From: Anthopleura xanthogrammica
Taxonomy: Eukaryota > Cnidaria > Anthozoa > Actiniaria > Actiniidae
Direction of reading: 5' to 3'
Assembly (NCBI GenBank): GCA_964019055.1
Contig: OZ025215.1
Span: 8,833,708-8,897,707, forward strand
DNA: 64,000 bases
The translations under genes were made by a program, and so were the position numbers. The first letter of the stretch is position 1. Every line of letters begins with the position of its first letter. The notes under the pieces are model-generated. The model made no database searches and was not told the origin of the DNA. It saw only the letters and a program-made list of their open reading frames with translations. Shown here one piece after another: positions 1 through 9,446 of this stretch.

Positions 1-666
1 AGCTTACAGGAATGAAACAGAAATAAAGCGGTTTTTTCATGAGTGGGAAATTATACGACAAATTCATAGCCATACCTTATCTCACCATAGCCATAACTAA
101 GCATTGTGATAGGATGAATTACTGAATGACTATGCATGACAATGGATGAAGACAATGGGAAGCCATTTCAATGTTACGGCATGTCATACCGTGTACATGC
201 TGTAAGTCATTACTGTATATTTCCCACTCTTACGAAAACTTTTTTTCAAATTTTTCGTTTAAATGAAACCACAGGGAATCCAACAGAAAATTTGAAAAAG
301 ATAAAAATAAAGAAATGTCATTTATAATGTTGTGTAGATAACAACATTTCCCAAAGAAAAAAAACCTAAGCATAAGAACTACTTTGAAATTTGTATTGGT
401 GGAGGGATTTTCACGGTTTATAGGAAACTCAATTCGCTTTTACAAAACCAGCCTTTCCTATTTTGTCATGCATGTCCCAATATGTCCGGCAAATTCAGAC
501 GAGACTTTAATATTTTCGCTTGAAAATCTTAACTTTATCGAAAGAAATCCAAACAAGCGGTCAAGTGATATTTAAAGACTAGGTTCTTTTAAAAAAAATC
601 GCGTTTTCATACAAAGAAAAGAGACAAAAAGAGTGAATCATTTGCTAAAATAAGATCACATCTTAC

Positions 667-834
667 CTTCATCATGAGGCCACACATGCTAAATATCATC
701 CCAAGAAGGTTCATATAGTCTGGAGTAGGATCATCTGTAGGTTTATTAGCAAGTGGTTTATATCTAAAGATCTTATTCGGTCTTTTAGGGTCTGTACTGG
801 AGCTCGTTTGGTTGGCGTTGTTTGGATTCGGCAT
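667..834 (-). CDS. WDR83OS: PAT complex subunit Asterix (WDR83OS-like), first coding exon, partial
   Basis: Encodes the N-terminal 56 residues of Asterix, a small ER membrane protein of the PAT chaperone complex that helps multipass membrane proteins insert. The blocks RRPNK/KRPNK, RYKP and [20 protein letters not shown] match the vertebrate protein almost residue for residue. The ATG is at 834 and the exon ends in a phase-0 GTAAGA donor at 666. The remaining exons, which should carry the second hydrophobic stretch and the PPW tail, are not seen between 1 and 666, so the gene continues beyond the window start. It is transcribed away from the small gene at 1233. Identification is strong; only completeness is limited. 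Confidence 0.9.
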
Positions 835-863
835 CTTGACTTTCTTGTTCGTCCACCATTAAA

Positions 864-882
864 ACTACCCAGCATGCAATGC
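864..882 (+). promoter_or_regulatory. ZNF143/Staf-type site (CCCAGCATGC) in a divergent promoter
   Basis: The sequence ACTACCCAGCATGCAATGC resembles the known ZNF143/Staf (SBS) binding site that occurs near many metazoan promoters. It lies 30 bp upstream of the Asterix ATG. A second CCCAGCATGC copy lies at 1239-1248. Assignment rests on motif resemblance only. Confidence 0.45.
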
Positions 883-892
883 AATAAAAGAA

Positions 893-906
893 CACAGGTA
901 GCCCAA
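893..906 (-). promoter_or_regulatory. Shared promoter motif TTGGGCTACCTGTG upstream of Asterix
   Basis: On the minus strand this 14-mer ends 58 bp before the Asterix ATG. The same motif, with A or C at position 8, precedes four other genes in the window (1214, 49549, 59255, 59607). It may mark the transcription start or core promoter. Confidence 0.55.
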
Positions 907-1213
907 GAATAGTTTTTGAGACATCAAACAAACATGCAGGAAATGATGCGTCTAGGTCTCATCGGATTAATAGTCAAAGTAACTTTTATTAGATATTTCC
1001 CAAAAATACGCTTTTGATGTCCACCACTCTAGGCTACGATAAAATTTTTTTACGGTAAAAAATCAACGCATTTATACAGATGGAAAAAAACTTGCGCTCA
1101 CTATCCCTCAAAATTATGAACTAGGATAAAATAAAAATAATATTAAGATTACGTTGAATAAAGCATCATTGTTTCACCTTTTTTCTTTCATGACTTTTAA
1201 GATCCTGATTATT

Positions 1214-1227
1214 TTGGGCTCCCTGTG
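1214..1227 (+). promoter_or_regulatory. Shared promoter motif TTGGGCTCCCTGTG
   Basis: Lies 5 bp upstream of the ATG at 1233. It is the same 14-mer seen before Asterix, the avidin gene, ISCA1 and the NXNL2-like gene. Confidence 0.5.
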
Positions 1228-1232
1228 GTGCA

Positions 1233-1561
1233 ATGTTTCCCAGCATGCAAAAAGCGCGGATTTTCCTTCCCAGTATTCAACACGCACCTAAACTTCTACT
1301 TCAAGGGTTCCAAGGGCTAAAGGTTACAAGTACAGCAAACAAAGTTTTCCAGGTATGTTTAATGGTGCATTTATTTCCATTCTTTACTATAACTTTATTA
1401 CAAGGGGTTAAGCTACTTATCTATGTCAAAATTAACTTATTTATGCGATCTTATGCCTCGGGTGGGCTGGCTTTGACCGTCAATCTGAACGCCAACTAGA
1501 GACTCACTCTCTGCTGCAGACTTTTGTAAAAGCCGCTAGAAAAGACGCAGAAGTGCCATAA
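1233..1561 (+). CDS. Small two-exon gene, 53-aa mitochondrial-presequence-like peptide (unidentified)
   Basis: Proposed exons are 1233-1352 (40 codons, ending CAG|GTATGT) and 1520-1561 (CTGCAG acceptor, 13 codons plus TAA), joined in phase 0. The peptide starts MFPSMQKARIF, has no acidic residue in its first 40 positions and is rich in K, R, Q and hydrophobics, as in a mitochondrial targeting sequence. It ends KAARKDAEVP. It is divergent from Asterix and preceded by the shared promoter motif, with a ZNF143-like site overlapping the start codon. I do not recognise the protein. The second exon is short, so the splice choice is tentative; a longer gene with exons elsewhere is possible. Confidence 0.42.
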
Positions 1562-1722
1562 AGTTTGCATTTCTGCAGTTGCCTAGGTCTCACTGAAGGC
1601 GATATAGTCGATATAGCAAGCTGTAGACCTTTGTATACTATTTTATACTCAGGGGATGGGGGTGGGGAAGAATTCTCCACTTGTACTTTGTTTCATTCAC
1701 TTCATTCATTATTTTTATTTAG

Positions 1723-1926
1723 GGGGCTTTCATTTATTAGTGTATAAGGGGGGGGGGGGGGTCGGCAAAAATATCATATTCCCCCTATATTTCGTCCAGT
1801 TTATTACTCACCTCCTATAATGCTTCATACTATTAGTAACACCCCCTATATAGCTTCCGAAAATAATGTGACCCCCTCCTCCAATTCTGCCGACCCCCCA
1901 TACACTAACTAGTAAATGAAAGCCCC
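1723..1926. mobile_element. Inverted-repeat MITE with poly-G arms
   Basis: The ends are inverted copies of GGGGCTTTCATTTA followed by AGTGTAT, a G-run and TCGGCA. About 200 bp, no coding capacity. The core holds several CCCCCTATAT-like runs. Confidence 0.6.
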
Positions 1927-2038
1927 TTATTCATCCACTTTCATTATTCATTTACTCTTCTATTTATTCATTTATTTGTTTCATTCATCCATTCATTCTC
2001 TATTAGTCCGATTCATTGACTAATCCCTACAATATCAC

Positions 2039-3823
2039 TTAGTTTATTTGCTTCATTTCATTCATATCTCCATCATCATTGCACCATTCGAGAAATCCAT
2101 TAAAAAGCTCCTCAGTGTATCCATCATCTGCACCATCAACACCATCCACACCATCAACACCATCCACACCATCCACACCATCAACGCCATCAACGACATC
2201 AACGCTTTCATACCCAAAGCCCTTCCTAACAGTTTGATATACTGAACCAGCCACCAAACCTACCCTACTCTCCTTAACAAACCTGCAAACAGTCCCTTTT
2301 ATCATTCGTACAAGCTTCTCATGAAGCAGTTCGTCAGAAGAATCATTGTTCATCCACTCTTCAAAGACTTCCTTGATGTCACTGACAACTGCTTTATTGA
2401 TAAAGCCTTTCTCAACCAGATTGCTCATCAGTGATTCAGCGAACGATTTGCTTGCAAATGCTACCACAATTGTGTTGGAAACGGTAGCTAAAACCCTCAG
2501 CAATACAGGCACAATGTTTTCTATGATGGCATTCCCACCAGCAAGTATTTTGTTAACAATTTGTCTGGCCCAGAGACACCACAGTTGGGCTTGAAGGCTG
2601 ATGTTCAGTCCACATTTGCACCAGGTAGCGAAGTGCTCGCAGTTGTTTTCCAAGGGATGGTAGCTTTGTTCATCTTTTCGCTTCTTGGCTCGTTTGGACA
2701 CCTTTTTGTCTCCATATCTTCTCAACTCTTTCGGCCAAATAACTTTGTAAGCCTGAGTAACAATATTATGACAAGAAAAAGCTAGAGATTTTGGATGACA
2801 ATTTCATCACAACAACACTCACCAATACCCTATTTACTCGATAAACCGCAGCGGTGCTCTTTTAAGTATTAGTGTTTCAGTTGCGGCGCTTATTCGGGGC
2901 AAAGCTTATTTGAAGGCGGCGCTCTATAATATTTTGTTCTCATGCGGCGCTTAAACGAGTAAATTTTGTACACGATTTCGTGACAGTGACAACGGATTTA
3001 TGACACTATTGGTTTGGCGCGCTTTCACTTCTGTCTATACTGTCTGTGAATAAATTAACATAGTTGACCCTGCAACAGACGAAAGCTCGAAAAACACGAG
3101 GACGGGATTTGAGTACACGAAGCCACGAGAACACGAAGGATTATTTTTTGATATTTTAAATTCGACTCCAAAAGTGCCCTACACTTTATCCTCGAACCTT
3201 CGAATGCATCAGTGCGTTTCAGACTCATTTTAGTCACGTCCATTCCGTAGAAGTTCCTTTGAACGGAATAAAATCACGTGTGTGTATTCTCACTGATGCG
3301 TATTTTTTGACGCTTTTCCTTAGCCGTATTTTGAAAAATAACCACAGAAAAAACTCGAAAAATTAATCAAAAAAACATTGGATCGATCAATAAGATTAAA
3401 GATTGCCGGAGAATCGATGGTACTAGTATTTCTAATCCATAGACTTACCATTTTCTCTGCTAAATCAGCAACATTGTACTCATTAAACTGTATCTTTGCA
3501 AGACTTTGCAAGCCAATTTCATGTAGTTCTAGTACGCCTGAGATGTTCCCGCCATACTCGGATACAGTAATTTTCTCTCTGTTAATACTGGTACAAATGG
3601 CATGATGAGTATATAGCGGAGCGCCATTCGGGAGAATTCTATACCTTTCAACCGCGAGGTGGTCGCCTTTTTTCACATTTTTACCACCAGGAGAAAGCAG
3701 TTCAACTTCGAATTTGTTCTTCCATTCGGACAAGAATTCTATCTGCTTTTCAGGTGAACTTTTTTCAATCTTGTTCCAATCTACTGGCGTCGAGAAGCGT
3801 CGTAAGATCTTATTGTTTTTCAT
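2039..3823 (-). CDS. LRAT-domain protein A with VDG-repeat tail
   Basis: Exon 1 is 3823-3449 (125 codons, GTAAGT donor) and exon 2 is 2752-2039 (CAG acceptor, phase 0), giving 362 aa. The LRAT/NlpC-P60 half-domain in exon 1 has KKGDHL (residues 51-56) and a YTHH pair (H73/H74) that can supply the catalytic histidine. Exon 2 begins with a VIWPKEL block and carries NNCEHF with the probable nucleophile C163. Known LRAT/PLAAT enzymes are thiol phospholipases or acyltransferases acting on membrane lipids. The middle is hydrophobic but lacks the glycine-rich GG/GPLG pattern of its neighbours. Near residue 325 there are about seven VDG repeats from a 9-bp tandem repeat, then an acidic tail. The substrate is unknown. 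Confidence 0.82.
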
Positions 3824-4274
3824 TGCTGCTTACACTAGTTGAGGAAAGCGTTGTCTGATAACTCTGCAATATGTTCCTTATATGGTAATGTTAGTTTTGT
3901 CTTGACGGGGTCAAAATCTTGAACTCAGAGGAGGGAGGGGACTCCCCTTAGCGTTATGTGCAGCTAGACACGTGTCTTTTTCATTGTGGACCGTAGATAA
4001 GTATGAATGACAGGAAGAATGACGGCACGGCTGCCATTTGGAATTGATACACCAGTGACGGGCTTCGTGTCAACATCAGTGATTGGTTCATGGATTCGAT
4101 TCCTCGCTGCCATCACCGACATCCCGGCAGGGTCTGAAATATCTGAATAAGATGCTTGAGGAAAATATGTAAATGATTTAACCTTCGCCGTCTCAGTTGA
4201 GCAAGCAGACGTTAAACATGAAGGCCACAGATATGTCACTGAGTGCATAAGTAATGAGTTATCTAGCTATCAAG

Positions 4275-4556
4275 CCTGGGTGTACTTCGGGTCGTTTCAT
4301 ACGGGGATGCTCCGCCCGGACTCTCGACCCATTACCCTTTTCTATACCAAATTTCAGCAAAAAAAGTACCCCTTTTATATACCTTTTTGCCTGAAAAGGT
4401 ACCCTTTTCATATACCTTTGAAGAAAATCTACCCCTTTTTATACCAAAACTCACAAATTTCCACCCCTTTGCTATACGTGCGGCCAGAAAAATGTACCCC
4501 TTTCGGGCGGAGCATCCCCGTATAGTCCATTATAGGGAGTACCCCTCCCCCCCGGG
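4275..4556. mobile_element. CCYGGG-ended MITE with 8-bp target duplication
   Basis: Flanked by direct repeats CTATCAAG (4267-4274 and 4557-4564). It starts CCTGGGTGTACT and ends CCCCTCCCCCCCGGG. A 20-bp perfect inverted pair beginning ATACGGGGATGCTCC lies just inside each end. The core holds five or six diverged copies of TACCCCTTTTATATACC. The 8-bp duplication fits hAT- or P-type transposition (inference). A second family member is at 44539-44904. Confidence 0.65.
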
Positions 4557-4686
4557 CTATCAAGTGTGGACCTCTCTGTGTTATCTTCTCAGTCGTCATT
4601 TTCCCTTTTCGTTTTTATATTTCATTTGTTAACTTGAAATTCAACCAGTTAATGTCTCCTACAAAGCGGCAGTTGAGTTTCTACGT

Positions 4687-5425
4687 CTAATCGGAATTTT
4701 CTTGTTCCACGTCGCTATCTGATAGAATTTTTTCCATAAACCATCCAAAGAGTTTACCAAGAAGATGCCCAGCCATTGCACCCAAGGCACCACCAGCTAA
4801 ACTACCAAAGGGACCATACGCAATGCAAGCCGCTGACCCTGCAGCGCCCAGTCCTAAACGGAGCACCGATGTGGCAATGATCTCAGTAACTTTAGCGTAG
4901 AAGAGTCTTTCGGTTAGCTCTCCACTTCCTTTCTGATCAAAAGCTTTTTTGATTTCATAAATGGCTAGGCCTGCCTCAATGGCCGCACCGATTGCAACAC
5001 CGATAATAAATGGAGCATATTGGTGGCTTAAAATTGCAACTGCTATCTCATCAGATGCATTGGCGAGGACTTTTAAAATGCACTTTAGCAAAAACGGTAC
5101 CAAACGACCAGATCCTTGGGCAAGGCATTCCTTGCCACCAACACATAATGAGTTCACACATTCTTTTGCATATTTGTGCCAAGTTTGCAACTGAAGACTG
5201 ATTTTGATCCCGTATATGCACCACATAACGAAGTGCTCACAGTTATTGGTCAAGCAATTGTACTGGTTCTCTCCCATTTTTGTCTTGGCCCTCCGGACGG
5301 CCTCTTTTCGGTTGTATCTTCTCAGCTTCCTAGGCCACACAATTTTCATTACCTATACATGTATCAGCAACATAGAAAAACAATTAATATTACTACGATA
5401 ATTATCTTAATGCATGGGTAACAGC

Positions 5426-5456
<31 letters not shown>

Positions 5457-6529
5457 GCATCACTATTGCTACTCTTCGCCGAATAAAACATTAACGTGTA
5501 ACAACATCATCAAGTTTAGTTTTGAGAGTTTTTAAAGCAAGAGAATGTGATTTACTGAGAAGAAATTCATTGACAGGAAGTCTGAATATTCCGGAGCATC
5601 GCACTAAAGAAATGTATGGCTGTTACACGTTTCAACCCCCTTATGAGTTTCTGTTGAAAATTGTATTAAGAGAGAAGAGAAACCGCAAGAAACTAATCAC
5701 TGGTATCAGCTTTCCCCCTACCCTCCTACGCAGACGCTCTAACGGTCGTCACGCAATACTTCTCTCCCCAGTGGGGAGAGAAACTTTGCGTGACGACGTG
5801 ACGACCCTAAGAACGGCTGCAAAGGAGGCTACTTTCCCTCCGGATTTATTCAGTTTGCCTATGCTTTTGAATCGCAAGGTAACTTGGTCGTGGACTACTG
5901 ATCATGAATAATGGGGTTGGCCTCTAAGTGATCTCGCTAGATAGCTGGTCTTATTTATTATAAAATTAACAGACCTTAACATAATGATGAGAAGCGAAAG
6001 TACCAGATATTCTGGATTTTTCCTATTTATTTCGGTGGTCGATTTTCTATAAAATGATGTCAAAATGACATAAAATAATAACACACTTTATTTTAGTATT
6101 GCCGCGAATCAAATTTTAAAAAGTATTTTTCGAATAACATTATCTAAGTAAATATGACAAGAAGTGGTGTATTTATGCGAATTAATTTACCTTTTCCTTC
6201 TCCAGTTGTTCAAATGAATATTCTTTTTCATGTACTTTCGCTAGTCTTTCAACATCTAGTGCTAGCATTTCGCTAACGGACAGTTCGAAGTGTGGGCCAC
6301 CATATTCAATTACCGTGATTCTGTCCCCTCGTTTGCCAGTACAGAGGAAATGATGATAATATCCATATCGATATACTTCGAGATGGTCACCTTTCTTGAC
6401 ATTTCTCTTTGCAGATTTCACATCTTTTCTATTCATCTTATTCCCCCAAGAAGAAAAAAACGTTTTCTGTCTCTCCAGTGTACTGCCTTCTAACGTGACC
6501 CATTGACTTCGCGATAAACTTTGCCCCAT
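4687..6529 (-). CDS. LRAT-domain protein B with glycine-zipper tail
   Basis: Exon 1 is 6529-6191 (113 codons; this ATG is chosen because the frame upstream lacks a better one). Exon 2 is 5352-4687 (221 codons), phase-0 junction, 334 aa. Exon 1 shows the VKKGDHL block and YYHH (H59/H60); exon 2 shows TNNCEHF with C151. The C-terminal half has a hydrophobic helix (AIGAAIEAGLAIYEI), a linker, and a glycine-zipper-like stretch (LGLGAAGSAACIAYGPFGS, then GGALGAMAGHLLG). By analogy with PLAAT enzymes, whose C-terminal helix anchors them to membranes, this tail probably inserts in a bilayer. A CAA-type microsatellite lies in the intron. Confidence 0.85.
5419..5457. repeat. (AAC)n microsatellite in intron of LRAT B
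   Basis: About 12 near-perfect AAC triplets. Confidence 0.9.
5746..5803. repeat. Short hairpin in intron of LRAT B
   Basis: CGTCACGCAATACTTCTCTC pairs with the inverse GAGAGAAACTTTGCGTGACG across CCCAGTGGG. Related sequence (GAGAAACGTTGCGTGACGAC) recurs at 6622-6641, so this is part of a dispersed repeat. Confidence 0.6.
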
Positions 6530-7424
6530 CGTCAAAACTTTGTTCTACTTTATAGCTAACATCGTACTAGCCCACAAGATGAGAAAACAGAAATACTTTA
6601 TCTACAATGACGTCATTCAAGTGAGAAACGTTGCGTGACGACTCAAAGAACATCTGCGAAGGAGGCTAACAAAAAGACTGCATTAGTAATAAGAAATGCA
6701 TGGCTGGGTGGCAGCTATACATTGTTTGTACATGTAAATTTGCTGTTTCTTAAATTCTGTCACTAAAACTGTTCGAGATACTTTTAAATTTTTAGACACA
6801 TTTTTCACATGACGGCAGACATCCCCTCCCTCCCCTCCCCCATTTCCCTACTTGGTGAATAACTGCTTGCTGGCACATCCTCTAGAAATGATGTCAATCA
6901 TCTCATTATTTAATGTAGATCATTTTATTGAGGTTTAAATCAATACACTTTGTTTAATACCCAAAACTATACAGAGCATATTCAGTATAAGATACTGTAG
7001 GTCTGTGCGGCTTAGGGTGACCTTGACTTGTTGATGTTAATCTTCAAATTCCTTATGATGTTGGAAAAACTGCTCACTGTTGCACATTCCAATGGCATTA
7101 GAAGCAAACACGGACAACTGAAAATAGGTTTTTGCCAGACATCACTTGTACCGCAGGCATGCAAAACATTTGCATTCGAGCAACAAGACCATCAATAACC
7201 TTTGAGTTGATCAGTCGGGACACTGCTGAAGTCAACTGACAGTTAACGTGAATTGGAATTCAGCAAATAAATTGTCTTAGTTTCGAAAACTATCGAATCG
7301 TGGCTATTCAAAACTGAAAAATGTGAATCTCAAAGTTGGTAACTCTTGCTGCAACATTCACAACTATACAAGGGCGGATCCAGAAATTTGCAAGAGGGTG
7401 TCCGAATGCGTAATACAAGTGTAT

Positions 7425-7779
7425 TTCACGGGTTTATGAGAATCACTCTAAACCCGTGAAATACACTTTAGCTTCTTACGCATTACTTCACTCTAATTCT
7501 TTTGTTTTCTATTGTGTTTATCTGACTATTACACTTTAATAAGCACACTTTGTTTCACGGGTTAATAAAAACCACTCTATATTGTTTGCACTCGTGCACA
7601 AACCAGATTTAGTGCGAGAAACAAATATTTAATAGAGTGATTCTCATAAACCCGTGAAATACCATTTAGCGTATTACGCACTACTTCACTCTGATTCTTT
7701 TGTTTTCTATTGTTTTTTTTTTTACTATTACACTTTAATAAATAGAATTTGTTTCACGGGTTAATGAAAACCACTCTAA
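7425..7779. mobile_element. Two adjacent copies of a TAGAGTG-type MITE
   Basis: Each ~150-bp copy has inverted ends of the form TAGAGTGATTCTCATAAACC with CGTGAAA inside. The two copies share the core CTAATTCTTTTGTTTTCTAT (CTGATTC in the second). A diverged relative is near 44405-44510 inside the large nested element. Confidence 0.65.
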
Positions 7780-8867
7780 GAGACGTGCAATTGGAATAGT
7801 CGAAATGTCTATTTTATCTGGACAACGTTGATGGGAATAGCTGTATGTGATGTTTGGAGGAACCAACCAGCTGAGTGGTGAATTTTGTTTCAGCCAATCA
7901 CAGCACGTCTGGCGGTCGGACGGCTCTAGATGGTTTTAGATATTGGTTTCAATTACTGAGGCATTTTTCATACTTTGAATTCAGAGTTATATAGCTAATT
8001 CCACACGCATGGGAAAATGTAACGTTTGGTGTATGGACTTACTAAGAAATGTCATGACATTAACTCATGAAGCTGTTCAAATTTCTTTCTTTCTGGTTTT
8101 TGTAAATTCAGATTGACGCATCAGCATAAGTGTCAGTTCAGATGTTTTTTTTCTTCAATTTTTTTTCATCTTCATGGTATTAACGGTTTTGTCTGGTCGC
8201 TGAGTGCCACCCATGCAAAGACGCAAATATTATGGGAATATGAAAATGGTGAATATGTCATGTCGATATATTATTTTGCTTTACAGTGCATTTCTTATAG
8301 CCAACATTATTGTAGATTATGATGGTCAGTCGATTGATTTTTTGAAATGCCAACAACTATCGTTTTACAAATCCAGTCTGATGTTTGAAGGAGTTTGAGA
8401 GAAACTTGCTCTTGGGCCAGTAAAATGATATGAACCTAGAATAAGATATCAATGATGAAGAATTTGCTAACACCTCCCTTGTCTCCCATTTTATTCAAAT
8501 TGGCTACAAAGAATCGTATTATTAAAATTACGTTCATAGAACGATCGGCCTTTGTCAACATTTAAAGTCATGCAGTTTCGGCATACAGTCAACGAAAAAA
8601 TTAAAATAATGTCCTGGAAAAAAATGGATCTAGCTGCAATATTTTTATTGCTCGCTTGCAGTAGCCGTGATGGCAATATAATTTATTCTAGTTTACACCA
8701 AAATATACTTGCACGAGCGTTGTACAAGATCTGTGATAAAAATTAGACGATAAGTTGGATGGTTCAGGCAACTATCTACGACTCGGCGGGAGTTTATAAA
8801 ACATGTAAAGTCGTAAATATACATGTAATAAATAAATATATATGTAATATGAAAATATACACAAGAG

Positions 8868-9205
8868 TGTTGTTGTTACGTACGTTGCTTTCTCGATGTT
8901 TTCTTAGGAAAAGTTCGTATAGAGTCATATAACATTATACAAAAGAGTATTATTACGTTGCTTTCTCGATGTTTTCTTAGGAAAAGTTCGTATAGAGTCA
9001 TATAACATTATACACAGTATTATTACGTTGCTTTCTCGATGTTTTCTTAGGAAAAGTTCATATAGAGTCATATCAAACATTATACAAAAGAGTATTATTA
9101 CGTTGCTTTCTCGATATTTTCTTAGGAAAAGTTCATATAGAGTCATATAACATTATACACAAGAGTATTATTACGTTGCTTTCTCGGCGTTTTCTTAAAA
9201 AAAGT
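8868..9205. repeat. Minisatellite, 70-75 bp unit, about 4.6 copies
   Basis: The block ACGTTGCTTTCTCGATGTTT recurs at 8882, 8955, 9025, 9100 and 9173 with spacings 73, 70, 75 and 73. Units differ by point changes and small indels. Confidence 0.9.
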
Positions 9206-9446
9206 TCAGCTAAAGAATATCTTTAGTTAGTTTAATTTTCTTTTTATAAAAAAATACTTTATGGACTATTTTCATATTTTGTTCATATCTTAGATGGATT
9301 TTTGAGGGAAAATCCGAACGTACTTTTGAAAAATCAGTGTAAATTCTGAATCAGAAAACTCTAATAAATAGAAATTTACTGTACTATTGATTGGATTGGT
9401 AATTCCATGAATACAAAGCCGGGATGGAAGCATATCAATTAGTCAT

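Larger units (their letters stand above)
6536..9446. other. Gene-free interval between LRAT B and LRAT C
   Basis: Holds a GGGCGGATCCAG-type repeat edge near 7373, the paired MITEs at 7425-7779 and the 73-bp minisatellite at 8868-9205. I see no convincing exon in 6640-7370 or 7800-8860; open frames there are short and AT-biased. Confidence 0.6.

Noticed and set aside
5522..5911. 129-codon plus-strand frame
   Set aside because: Lies in the intron of LRAT B, covers a hairpin repeat, has no domain and no splice context.
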